NCBI GenBank assembly: GCA_964343505.1
Contig: CAYFJU010000013.1
Coordinates: 1-48,086 of the forward strand
Direction: 5' to 3'
DNA from: TCS55 sp964343505
GTDB lineage: Bacteria > Fidelibacterota > Marinisomatia > Marinisomatales > TCS55
DNA length: 48,086 nucleotides
A model generated the notes under the pieces. That model had not been told where the DNA came from and ran no database searches. It worked only from the letters and a program-made list of their open reading frames with translations. Positions 1-8,266 of this stretch are shown in pieces; within the stretch, counting starts at the first letter, position 1, and every line of letters begins with the position of its first letter. The position numbers were made by a program, and so were the translations under genes.

Positions 1-173
1 AAAAATAGATAACTTAAATTATCAATGTGTAAACCATGTCTCTCCAAGTGTCAAAGCCTTCTTCTAATTAACTTGATTATTATTCCCGCCCTATTTACAT
101 TTCGACGCCCTTTTGAAGGTATCGCCACACAAAATAGTACGAGCGGGGTAAAAATAACTTAGGAGAGCGTACT

Positions 174-1061
174 ATGATACCAGGGTCATTTGATTACCAT
201 TCACCTGCAACCCTGGATGAGGCCATCAAACTGCTGGGCGAACTTGGCGAAGATGCCAAAATCCTGGCCGGCGGTCACAGCCTAATCCCCATGATGAAAT
301 TGCGGCTTGCAGAGCCCACCCACCTTGTCGATATCAATGGACTTTCCGACCTTGATTATATTAAGGAAGAGGACGGATACTTATGTATCGGCGCTATGGC
401 GCGAGAATCTGCAGTCGAAACATCAGACTTGGTTGCAGAAAAATATCCCATATTGAAAGACACATCGGAAGTTATTGCGGACCCACTGGTCCGTAATTTA
501 GCGACCGTGGGGGGCAATATCGCCCATGGCGATCCCGCCAACGACCATCCGGCTACGATGGTCGCCCTGAACGCAGAGGTCGTTGTTCATGGACCGGGTG
601 GCTTATTTGATGGTGGAGAACGTACTATCCCCATTGATGAATTTTTTGTTGGTCCCCTCATGACGGCCCTCGAACAAAATGAAATCCTGACAGAGATAAA
701 AATCCCAACGACCGGTGGAAAATCCGGCGCCGCTTACAAAAAGTTAGAACGCAAAGTCGGGGATTATGCGATTGCCGGCGTGGCTGCTTCGCTTCAATTT
801 GATGGTGACACCTGTACCAGCGCCGGTATTGGACTCACCAATGTGGGCCCCACCCCCGTTCGGGCCACAGAAGCTCAGGATGCACTTGTGGGTACTTCCG
901 TATCCAGTGAAGATATAGAAAAGGCCGCAGAATTGGCCGCTACAGCTTCACAACCTGTCGGCGATCATCGCGGGTCTGAAGAATACAAGCGCGCCGTTGT
1001 CAAAACCTTGACAGCCAGAGCAATCCAAACGGCAAAAGACAGAGCGGAAGGAGGATCATGA
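174..1061 (+). CDS. coxM: CO dehydrogenase medium (FAD) subunit, CoxM
   Basis: This is the FAD-binding subunit of a molybdenum hydroxylase. It passes electrons from the iron-sulfur subunit to FAD and on to the respiratory chain. The sequence shows both FAD-contact motifs of the family: AGGHSLIP at residues 32-39 and TVGGNIAHGD at 111-120. The length, 295 aa, is normal for CoxM. The start is supported by AGGAGA at 161-166, seven bases before the ATG. It is the first gene of an M-S-L-G-F operon, and the M-S-L order is the one known for aerobic CO dehydrogenases. Its stop overlaps the next start (ATGA). The CO assignment rests on the large subunit downstream; taken alone, the subunit could belong to any xanthine-oxidase-family enzyme. 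Confidence 0.93.
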   Translation: MIPGSFDYHSPATLDEAIKLLGELGEDAKILAGGHSLIPMMKLRLAEPTHLVDINGLSDLDYIKEEDGYLCIGAMARESAVETSDLVAEKYPILKDTSEVIADPLVRNLATVGGNIAHGDPANDHPATMVALNAEVVVHGPGGLFDGGERTIPIDEFFVGPLMTALEQNEILTEIKIPTTGGKSGAAYKKLERKVGDYAIAGVAASLQFDGDTCTSAGIGLTNVGPTPVRATEAQDALVGTSVSSEDIEKAAELAATASQPVGDHRGSEEYKRAVVKTLTARAIQTAKDRAEGGS

Positions 1062-1543
1062 TGGCCACCCAAACGATTACAATCAATGTAAACGGAGAGA
1101 CAAAATCGGCGGATGTTGAAGACCGATTTTTACTGGTTCATTTTATTCGAGATAATCTGGGAATGACCGGGACACACATCGGGTGCGACACGACCCATTG
1201 CGGGGCCTGCACTGTTTTACTGGATGGAACGGCGGTCAAATCCTGCACTGTATTTGCCGTCCAGGCCAATGGCCGCGACGTAACGACCATCGAAGGGATG
1301 GAAGGTGAAGCGCTTCATCCATTGCAGGAAGGCTTCATGGAAGAACACGGCCTGCAGTGTGGTTTTTGCACCCCGGGCATGATCATGTCCTCCAAGCACC
1401 TCTTGGATAAGAATTCCAGTCCCTCGGAAGAAGAAATCCGCTGGGGCATATCGGGTAACTTATGCCGGTGCACTGGATATGTGAATATTGTGAAAGCGGT
1501 GCAATATGCATCCAATAAACTTCAAGAAGCTCCCGCAGAGTAA
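1058..1543 (+). CDS. coxS: CO dehydrogenase small (2x[2Fe-2S]) subunit, CoxS
   Basis: This small subunit carries two [2Fe-2S] clusters that link the molybdenum site to FAD. The N-terminal plant-ferredoxin-type cluster ligands are Cys43, 48, 51 and 63. The C-terminal alpha-helical cluster ligands are Cys101 and 104 (CGFC) and Cys136 and 138 (CRC). All eight are present, so both clusters should form. At 161 aa it has the usual length. A strong GGAGG precedes the start. Two ATG codons stand in tandem (1058 and 1061), and the second is an equally plausible start with better spacing. It overlaps coxM by four bases, suggesting translational coupling, and is followed 11 bases later by coxL. Confidence 0.95.
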   Translation: MMATQTITINVNGETKSADVEDRFLLVHFIRDNLGMTGTHIGCDTTHCGACTVLLDGTAVKSCTVFAVQANGRDVTTIEGMEGEALHPLQEGFMEEHGLQCGFCTPGMIMSSKHLLDKNSSPSEEEIRWGISGNLCRCTGYVNIVKAVQYASNKLQEAPAE

Positions 1544-1554
1544 GGAGGAGAAAA

Positions 1555-3921
1555 ATGGCTGAACCTAGAACTTCACCTGAAATCGGCGGAATGGGTCATT
1601 CCGTCAAGAGGAAAGAGGATCCCAGATTTATTCGCGGACAGGGCAATTATGTTGATGATATTGTGCGACCGGGCATGGTATTCATGGATATTGTCAGAAG
1701 CCCCTATGCCCACGCCAAGATCAAGAGTATTAATACAGAAAAAGCCTTGGCGCATCCCGGCGTGGCTGCTGTGATCACGGGAGAAACCTTAAAAGAATAT
1801 ATTCTCCATATGATGCCTACACTCATGTCGGATACGCAAATGGTTTTACCGGTGGAAAAAGTATGCTACCAGTCCCAGGAGGTAGCCGCAGTCGTGGCAA
1901 CGGACCGCTACAGCGCCGCCGATGGGGTTGAATTGGTCGAAGTGGAATATGAACCATTACCCGTCGTCACCGATCCATTTAAAGCAACCGATAAAGATGC
2001 ACCCATCATCCGCGATGACAAGGAAGACCAAAAGAGCAACCATATATTCCATTGGGAATCAGGCGATAAAGAAGGTACCGATAAAGCCTTTAAAGACGCA
2101 GAGGTAACTGTTAAGCAGGACATCTACCTCCCACGTCTTCATGTGGCTTCCATTGAAACCTGTGGCTGTGTGTCGGAATTTGATAAGGTCACCGGCCAAC
2201 TGACGGTCTGGATGACCACCCAGGCACCGCATGCCATTCGTACGGTGGTGGCCCTGGTGGCCGGTCATGTGGGCCTGCAGGAAGATAAGATTCGGATCAT
2301 CTCTCCGGACATTGGCGGTGGATTCGGCGGAAAGGTTCCGGTTTATCCCGGCTATGTAATCGCCATTGCCGGTTCAGTGGTCACCGGTTTGCCCATCAAA
2401 TGGATTGAAGACAGAAGAGAAAACTTGCAGGCCGATTCCTTCGCCCGGGACTATCATATGACTTGTGAAATCGCCGCTGATAAAGACGGCACCATGAATG
2501 CAATGCGGATCAAAACGCTGGCCGACCACGGCTATGCGGACGCGGCAGCCAATCCATCTAAATTCCCGGCTGGGCTTTTTTCGATTTGCACGGGATCTTA
2601 CGATTTCAAAAAAGCATACGTTGAAGTGGACGGTGTTTATACCAACAAGCCGCCGGGGGGCATTGCTTACCGCTGTTCCTTCCGGGTAACGGAAGCCGTC
2701 CACGCCATTGAAAGGATGGTGGATTTGGTGGCTGACGAAGTGGGTATAGATCCGGCTGAACTAAGGATGAAGAACTTTATTCCCAAGGATGCTTTCCCAT
2801 ATCAATCGGCATTGGATTGGGAATACGACAGCGGTGATTACCACGCCGCATTGCAAAAAGCCATGGATATTATTGGCTATGATGACCTGCTTAAGGAACA
2901 GGCAGAAAAGCGCGAAAAGGGTGAATTGATGGGTGTTGGTATTTCATCCTTCACAGAAATTGTCGGTGCGGGACCATCCCATACCTTTGATATTCTTGGT
3001 ATTAAGATGTTTGACAGTTCAGAGATTCGTGTTCACCCCACGGGCAAAGTGACCTCCCGCTTCGGGACCAAATCACAAGGGCAGGGGCATGAAACAACTT
3101 ATGCCCAGATTATCGCTGAAGAACTGGGGATTCCTGTTGCTGATATTACTGTTGAAGAAGGTGATACGGATACTGCTCCCTACGGACTGGGCACCTATGC
3201 CAGCCGTTCAACACCTACGGCCGGCGCCGCGACTTCCATGGCCTGCCGGAAAATCCGGGATAAAGCCCAGAAGATTGCCGCGCATCTGTTGGAAGCATCC
3301 GAAGAGGACCTGGAATGGGAAGTGGGCAATTTTTCGGTGAAAGGGGTGCCTGATAAATCCGTTTCTATCCAGGATATCGCCTTTGCGGCCTATACCAATC
3401 ACCCCCAGGGATTGGAAGCCGGGCTTGAGGCCACCCATTACTATGATCCGCCCAACCTGACTTTTCCGTTCGGAAGTTACATTGCTGTGGTGGATATTGA
3501 TTCCGGTACCGGTGAAGTAAAGGTTCGCCGATTCGTAGCTGTAGATGACTGTGGGAATATCATCAATCCGATGATTGTAGAAGGACAGATCCATGGCGGA
3601 TTAACCATGGGCCTCGCCCCCGCTCTCCTGGAAGAAATATCCTATGATGAAGAAGGGAATATGACGGGTGGCAGTTTTATGGAATACCTGCTCCCTACAG
3701 CCGTTGAAACACCCCATTGGGAAACAGATAAAACCTGCACACCCTCGCCCCATCACCCTCTGGGCGCCAAAGGTGTGGGTGAATCGGCAACCGTTGGCGC
3801 GCCGGCGGCCATCGCCAATGCAGTTGTGGATGCCCTATCCCACTTGGGCGTGCGCCATTTGGATATCCCAATCACACCTGAAAAAGTGTGGCGGGCCATC
3901 AATCAGAAAGCAGCTGCCTAA
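1555..3921 (+). CDS. coxL: Form I aerobic CO dehydrogenase large subunit, CoxL
   Basis: This is the molybdopterin-cytosine-dinucleotide subunit that oxidises CO with water to CO2. At 788 aa it is close to the roughly 809 aa of the Oligotropha enzyme. The active-site loop AYRCSFR spans residues 371-377, with Cys374 in the place of the cysteine that binds copper in the Cu-S-Mo centre. This loop is the accepted diagnostic of form I CoxL. Other family marks are GGGFGGK, QGQGHETTYAQ, the stretch RSTPTAGAAT, and GVGES with the catalytic Glu743. From memory, identity to the Oligotropha protein runs through most of the chain. A GGAGG lies seven bases before the ATG. The maturation genes coxD and coxE are not in the window. 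I am confident of form I CODH; the physiological role is inferred. Confidence 0.95.
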   Translation: MAEPRTSPEIGGMGHSVKRKEDPRFIRGQGNYVDDIVRPGMVFMDIVRSPYAHAKIKSINTEKALAHPGVAAVITGETLKEYILHMMPTLMSDTQMVLPVEKVCYQSQEVAAVVATDRYSAADGVELVEVEYEPLPVVTDPFKATDKDAPIIRDDKEDQKSNHIFHWESGDKEGTDKAFKDAEVTVKQDIYLPRLHVASIETCGCVSEFDKVTGQLTVWMTTQAPHAIRTVVALVAGHVGLQEDKIRIISPDIGGGFGGKVPVYPGYVIAIAGSVVTGLPIKWIEDRRENLQADSFARDYHMTCEIAADKDGTMNAMRIKTLADHGYADAAANPSKFPAGLFSICTGSYDFKKAYVEVDGVYTNKPPGGIAYRCSFRVTEAVHAIERMVDLVADEVGIDPAELRMKNFIPKDAFPYQSALDWEYDSGDYHAALQKAMDIIGYDDLLKEQAEKREKGELMGVGISSFTEIVGAGPSHTFDILGIKMFDSSEIRVHPTGKVTSRFGTKSQGQGHETTYAQIIAEELGIPVADITVEEGDTDTAPYGLGTYASRSTPTAGAATSMACRKIRDKAQKIAAHLLEASEEDLEWEVGNFSVKGVPDKSVSIQDIAFAAYTNHPQGLEAGLEATHYYDPPNLTFPFGSYIAVVDIDSGTGEVKVRRFVAVDDCGNIINPMIVEGQIHGGLTMGLAPALLEEISYDEEGNMTGGSFMEYLLPTAVETPHWETDKTCTPSPHHPLGAKGVGESATVGAPAAIANAVVDALSHLGVRHLDIPITPEKVWRAINQKAAA

Positions 3922-3940
3922 AACAGCCTAGGGTTTACGA

Positions 3941-4513
3941 ATGCGGGTTTCCATGTCCAAAAACTTCACCGTCAATGCGCCCGTTAGTACTGTGTGGGAT
4001 TTCATGACGGACATTGAAAAAGTGACTACATGTGTGCCCGGTGCACAATACGGTAATGATCTGGGGGAAAACCGTCATGCAGTGATCCTGACGGTAAAAG
4101 TAGGACCGATAAAATCCAGTTATAAAAGTGAAGTAGCTATTCGATCTCTTGATGAGTCAAACCACACGATTGAAATAGACGGTCGGGGTACGGATATCAA
4201 AGGTAAAGGCGGGGCGACTATGGAAATGGTTGGGAAATTGACTGACAAAGGAAATGGCACTACGGCGGTGACAGGCGATTCAACCGTCACGATTCAGGGC
4301 ATGTTGGCGCAATTCGGCTCCCGGATGATTGAAGATGTGTCCAACCAGCTCTTTGTTCAATTCACGGAATCCTTATGTGGAAAATTAGAAGGTACCGGCG
4401 ATGAAGGTGGAAGTAGGGCTGATGTAGAAAACACTTTGAGCGGAACAGCCGTTGCCGGCGCAGCGATTAAAGGTATGGCAGGACGACTTATGGGTGCTTT
4501 CAAAAAGAAATAA
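3941..4513 (+). CDS. coxG: CoxG-like SRPBCC protein, probable CODH membrane anchor
   Basis: This is an SRPBCC/START-fold protein of the CoxG family (190 aa). In Oligotropha, CoxG recruits CODH to the cytoplasmic membrane. The N-terminal strand and helix (FTVNAPVSTVWDFM) and the VGPIKSSYK segment are typical. After the domain, the last 25 residues form a glycine/alanine-rich amphipathic stretch ending in FKKK, which fits membrane attachment. The start is uncertain: ATG at 3941, or an in-frame ATG at 3953 (MSKNF), which matches family N-termini better. Neither has a strong Shine-Dalgarno. The stop overlaps the next start as TAATG. Confidence 0.85.
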   Translation: MRVSMSKNFTVNAPVSTVWDFMTDIEKVTTCVPGAQYGNDLGENRHAVILTVKVGPIKSSYKSEVAIRSLDESNHTIEIDGRGTDIKGKGGATMEMVGKLTDKGNGTTAVTGDSTVTIQGMLAQFGSRMIEDVSNQLFVQFTESLCGKLEGTGDEGGSRADVENTLSGTAVAGAAIKGMAGRLMGAFKKK

Positions 4514-5469
4514 TGGCAAAGCATTTTAACTGGATTCAGCGGTCTGCAGCACTGGAGAAGGCCGGCATGCCATTTGCGATTGCTACTGTCATAGATACAG
4601 TGGCGCCCACATCCGCAAAACCGATGGCCAAAGCGATCATCACCACCGATGGTAAAATGGAAGGATGGGTTGGCGGGGGATGTTCCCAAAATGTCATCAT
4701 TGAAGAAGCATTAAAATGCATTCAAAATGAAACATCTGCCATCATCCGCCTGAGTCCCCACGATGAGGACGATGGCACGCAATCTTATAAAAAAAGTGTA
4801 ATCATGACCTGTGAAAGCGGGGGTACACTTGAATTTCACATTGAACCGGTACTGCCAATGACACAGATGCTTATTTATGGAACAACGCCTGCCGCCGAGG
4901 CCCTGGCTAAATTGGGTCTACTGCTCAATTATGACGTACATTTAATGGGAACTGAAGTTGAAGAATTAACCGTACCCAAAGGAGTTCAAACTGTCACTAA
5001 TTTTCGATCTTTTGAAGGGCGGTTTCTCGCAATCGTTGCTACCCAAGGAAAGGGTGATCTTAAGGCGCTAAAAGCGGCTTTGGACTCAAAACCAAAATAC
5101 CTGGCTTTAATCGCCAGTAAAAGAAAAGGTAAAAAACTGGTTACGCGGTTGATCGAAAAAGGGTACGATAAAAAAGCCATAAAAAAAATCAAATACCCCG
5201 CCGGTCTGGATATTGGCGCAGTGACACCGGAGGAAATTGCCACTTCAATCATGGCTGAAATCATTAAAGAAAACCAACCGAAACAAAAAGAAGAACTGAT
5301 TCTGGATTTTATGCAAATCAATGAGGGCCAGGAAAAAGACCCAATTTGCGGGATGGGTGTAGATCCAAAAAGGACAAAATATCGTTCAGAATTTAAGGGA
5401 AAGATGTATTATTTCTGCTGCGATGGCTGCCTGGAGAAATTTAAATCTGAACCAGCGATTTATGTTTAG
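4513..5469 (+). CDS. XdhC/CoxF-family molybdenum-cofactor chaperone with C-terminal YHS domain
   Basis: XdhC-type proteins bind and sulfurate molybdenum cofactor before its insertion into hydroxylases; CoxF and CoxI of cox operons belong here. The N-terminal XdhC domain shows SAKPMAK, VGGGC (residues 53-57) and MTCESGGTLEF. A Rossmann-like C-terminal domain follows (from about residue 120, ending near YPAGLDIGAVTPEE). The unusual part is residues 275-318, a complete YHS domain: DPICGMGV, then YYFCCDGC, with Cys279, 302, 303 and 306. YHS domains are usually metal-binding and often copper-related. Since form I CODH needs copper in its active site, a role in copper delivery is a tempting inference. 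It is the last gene of the operon and starts on the coxG stop. Confidence 0.85.
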   Translation: MAKHFNWIQRSAALEKAGMPFAIATVIDTVAPTSAKPMAKAIITTDGKMEGWVGGGCSQNVIIEEALKCIQNETSAIIRLSPHDEDDGTQSYKKSVIMTCESGGTLEFHIEPVLPMTQMLIYGTTPAAEALAKLGLLLNYDVHLMGTEVEELTVPKGVQTVTNFRSFEGRFLAIVATQGKGDLKALKAALDSKPKYLALIASKRKGKKLVTRLIEKGYDKKAIKKIKYPAGLDIGAVTPEEIATSIMAEIIKENQPKQKEELILDFMQINEGQEKDPICGMGVDPKRTKYRSEFKGKMYYFCCDGCLEKFKSEPAIYV

Positions 5470-5760
5470 CCTGAAATCAATTGCGGAAAAATTATCCTAA
5501 AATTTGGCCTCCCGTTTTTTTAATGGATACTGGGTTGCTTCCTTAAGTCTCCGCACTTCCAAATAGGGATTTTTGCCAATCACAGCCTGATGTGACTGGC
5601 TCATCTAAATGGACATTGAAGACCTATTAGATAAGTTAAGGCCATTAGTTTTCAAGCAACGACTTAACTATATATTTTAACTTGTTGTGCAAATTCGAAA
5701 TATGATCAGAAATCAGAACGAATTTCACGCTTTTCTTCACCAAAAACACGGTTATGGAGT

Positions 5761-5802
5761 GGATTGACTGCCTGGTCGCGAAGCGGATCAGGGTGTCAAT
5801 CC
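5761..5802 (+). repeat. REP-like palindromic element, copy 1
   Basis: This is a 42-base imperfect palindrome. Its ends GGATTGAC and GTCAATCC are exact inverted repeats, with an inner stem closing near a GAA loop. A second copy lies in opposite orientation at 10498-10543. When both are read in the same direction, the outer 14 and 16 bases are identical and only the loop region differs, as in REP elements. No REP-associated transposase is in the window. Confidence 0.75.
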
Positions 5803-5803
5803 A

Positions 5804-5824
5804 TGCACCGACATAGACGGTGCA
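5804..5824 (+). repeat. Small perfect hairpin next to REP-like copy 1
   Basis: TGCACCG and CGGTGCA form a perfect seven-base stem around a seven-base loop, one base after the REP-like element. Copy 2 of the element also has a seven-base perfect hairpin on the same side (10478-10494) but of different sequence. Confidence 0.6.
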
Positions 5825-5898
5825 ACCCGAACCAATCAAATATGGGCGGTGTTTGTGAAAATTCTTAAGATTTCAGTTAATATGCACAATGGGTTAGT

Positions 5899-6270
5899 TT
5901 AAGCTTTACCAAATGCAAACTTTCCATAGCCAGCTGTGAAAAGCACATAGAGTACAACTGTTGACCATCCCAGCGGTCCTATATTAGCCGTCAGTTGCTC
6001 ATTTAAGGCCACTAAAACACCAATTCCATTTCCGAAACAAAACGCCTTTGCTACTGCTGTCTTGGTAACCGATTCAGCTTCACTGCGCATGAAGTAACAT
6101 ATGATACCGAGGGTAATAATGGCACCCGCAAAAAACCGGCTCATTGTGATCCCATCAGGGTTTGCAGTCACATCATATTGGCTTAGCAATGTTTCAGGCA
6201 TAAAGATAAATCCCAATCCAAATAGAAAAGCCACTACAGCTTGTAGTGTGAACACCGTGTTAAGATTCAT
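5899..6270 (-). CDS. Small four-helix membrane protein of unknown function
   Basis: This 123-aa protein has four hydrophobic segments, roughly at residues 8-25, 43-62, 72-90 and 98-118, so it is probably an inner-membrane protein. It resembles small uncharacterised DUF4345-like proteins in layout, but I do not recognise a defined family. The start is well supported by AGGAG seven bases before the ATG. It lies 54 bases after the acyl-CoA synthetase on the same strand and may be the last gene of that operon. Confidence 0.7.
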   Translation of the reverse strand: MNLNTVFTLQAVVAFLFGLGFIFMPETLLSQYDVTANPDGITMSRFFAGAIITLGIICYFMRSEAESVTKTAVAKAFCFGNGIGVLVALNEQLTANIGPLGWSTVVLYVLFTAGYGKFAFGKA

Positions 6271-6324
6271 GATTGACTCCTTTTTTTATTGACGAATGAT
6301 TTATTAAATCGAACTTATCTCAAC

Positions 6325-8226
6325 TCAAGATTGAAATGCAATGCCAATTTTAAGACGATCCATTTCCTCTTTAATCTCATCCAGGATAAGGGGATCATCA
6401 ATTGTGGAAGGAATTGCAGTTATTCCTTCGTCAGCTAAACCACGAATGTTTTTTCTCAGGATTTTTCCAGACCTGGTTTTTGGCAATCTTTTCACGATGG
6501 CAGCTTGTTTAAAATTTGCAATAGCGCCAATCTTGCTGCGGATAATCTTTACCAGTTCAGGAACCAGGTCTTCATTTTTAATCATATAACCATCTTTGAG
6601 TACAACAAATCCTGCCGGCACTTGGCCCTTGAGTTCATCTTCAATGCCCACCACAGCGCACTCCGCCACAGCTTCATGACCCCCGATCAATTCTTCCATT
6701 TCTCCAGTTGATAACCGGTGGCCGGCGACATTGATGACATCGTCTGTCCGCCCCATCACAAACACATAGCCATCCTCATCCATATAACCGCCATCACCCG
6801 TTAGATAAAAGCCGGGATAATCGGATATATATGATTTTATATAGCGTTCGTCATCATACCATAGCGTAGGCAGGCATCCCGGCGGCAAGGGCAATTTAAT
6901 AACAATACTGCCAGTCTCATTTACTTCAGATTTCTGACCATTTTCGTTCAAGACTTGAACGTCAAATCCCGGGACGGGAACAGTCGCAGATCCCATTTTT
7001 ATTTCTTTCAATTCCGTCCCCAGCATATTGGCACAAATGGGCCAACCGGTTTCTGTCTGCCACCAATGGTCAATCACCGGACAATCCAAAAGACCCGATA
7101 ACCATTCATAAGTTGGTGGATCAAGTCGTTCACCGGCCAGGAATACAGATTCTAAATTGGATAAATTATATTGATCTTTATACTTCCCTGCGGGATCTTC
7201 TTTTTTGATTGCACGGAAAGCTGTCGGTGCCGTGAAAAAGGATTTCACCTTGTATTCTGACATCACTCTCCAAAATGCACCGGGGTCAGGTGTTTGAACG
7301 GGTTTACCCTCAAAAAGGATTGTGGTGCAACCACGGATCAGTGGCGCATAAACAATGTAAGAATGGCCCACAACCCAGCCCACATCTGAAGCGGCCCAAT
7401 AGACATCCCCCGGATTGACATCATAAATAGCTTCCATACTGTAATTCAAGGCAACGGCATGACCGCCATTATCCCGTACAATTCCTTTGGGCTTTCCTGT
7501 TGTTCCGGAGGTATATAAGATATATAAAGGATCAATGGCCTGGACGGGAACATATTCATGCGGAATGGCCTGATTCATAAGATCACCCCAATCACAATCT
7601 CGTCCTGCCACCATAGTACAATCCGCCTGGGGCCGTTTCAATATTACCGTATGTGCCGGTTTATAGTTCGCTGCATCAATGGCGGCATCCAGTAGCGGCT
7701 TGTAGTGAATAATATTCGTGAATTCGATACCACAGGTTGCGGAGATTATTACTTTCGGTTGGGCGTCATCAATTCTGATCGCCAGTTCATTAGCCGCAAA
7801 ACCACCGAATACAACTGAATGAACCGCCCCCAGACGGGCACAGGCCAGCATGGCGATTACAGCCTCCGGGACCATGGGCATGTAGATTACAACAGGGTCT
7901 CCTTTTTCTACTTCAAGGTCAGCCAAAGCACCTGCAAAAAGGGCTGTCTGTTCCAGGAGTTGAGCATAAGTAAAAGTCTGTTTTTTATCTGTGACAGGAG
8001 AATCGTGTATGAGCGCTGGCTGGCTGCCGCGACCATCAGCGACATGTTTATCCAAGGCTAAATAGCAGGTGTTGAGGGTACCATCCTCAAACCAATGGTA
8101 AAAACCACTATTATCCTGAGAGAGGATTTTCTTTGGTGATTTAAACCAATCTATCTTCCCAGCCTGTCGGCTCCAGAACTGTTCTGGGTTTTCGATTGAT
8201 TGACGGAAATCACTTAAATATGACAC
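6325..8226 (-). CDS. prpE: AMP-forming acyl-CoA synthetase (propionyl/acetyl-CoA synthetase, PrpE type)
   Basis: The protein activates a short-chain acid with ATP and CoA to the acyl-CoA. The ANL-superfamily motifs are present: the P-loop-like YTSGTTGKPKG, HWWQTETGW (residues 387-395), the TGDGGYMDEDGY/GRTDDVINVAGHR region, and PKTRSGKILRK with the catalytic lysine near the C-terminus. TGW in place of the TGG of acetyl-CoA synthetase points to the PrpE/ACSS3 branch. I chose the GTG start at 8226 (633 aa) because GGGGAGG stands eight bases before it, it gives a normal PrpE length, and it avoids overlapping the upstream acoX gene. The open frame continues to an ATG at 8328, but that extension has no family character. 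In context it may activate acetate or propionate released by the aco-like pathway. Confidence 0.9.
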   Translation of the reverse strand: MSYLSDFRQSIENPEQFWSRQAGKIDWFKSPKKILSQDNSGFYHWFEDGTLNTCYLALDKHVADGRGSQPALIHDSPVTDKKQTFTYAQLLEQTALFAGALADLEVEKGDPVVIYMPMVPEAVIAMLACARLGAVHSVVFGGFAANELAIRIDDAQPKVIISATCGIEFTNIIHYKPLLDAAIDAANYKPAHTVILKRPQADCTMVAGRDCDWGDLMNQAIPHEYVPVQAIDPLYILYTSGTTGKPKGIVRDNGGHAVALNYSMEAIYDVNPGDVYWAASDVGWVVGHSYIVYAPLIRGCTTILFEGKPVQTPDPGAFWRVMSEYKVKSFFTAPTAFRAIKKEDPAGKYKDQYNLSNLESVFLAGERLDPPTYEWLSGLLDCPVIDHWWQTETGWPICANMLGTELKEIKMGSATVPVPGFDVQVLNENGQKSEVNETGSIVIKLPLPPGCLPTLWYDDERYIKSYISDYPGFYLTGDGGYMDEDGYVFVMGRTDDVINVAGHRLSTGEMEELIGGHEAVAECAVVGIEDELKGQVPAGFVVLKDGYMIKNEDLVPELVKIIRSKIGAIANFKQAAIVKRLPKTRSGKILRKNIRGLADEGITAIPSTIDDPLILDEIKEEMDRLKIGIAFQS

Positions 8227-8266
8227 CCGGTAATCCTCCCCTTGAAATTGATTGAATTGATAATTA

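Larger units (their letters stand above)
5470..5898. other. Convergent intergenic region with hairpin repeats
   Basis: This gap lies between the stops of the plus-strand cox operon and the minus-strand small membrane protein. I see no credible gene in it. A 64-codon minus-strand frame at 5645-5839 runs through the hairpins and has no family features. The region holds a REP-like hairpin (5761-5802) and a second small perfect hairpin (5804-5824). A T-run at 5513-5521 could serve the upstream operon as a weak terminator, but I see no clear stem before it. Confidence 0.6.

Noticed and set aside
1..173. A defined promoter or operator for the cox operon
   Set aside because: TTGAAG at 113-118 is a possible -35, but no good -10 box stands at the right distance and no palindrome was clear; I do not call a site.
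2374..2703. A 109-codon minus-strand frame inside coxL
   Set aside because: It is antisense to a strongly conserved part of CoxL and follows its codon pattern; no ribosome-binding site or domain was seen.
3208..3594. A 128-codon minus-strand frame inside coxL
   Set aside because: It is a shadow of the conserved C-terminal part of coxL.
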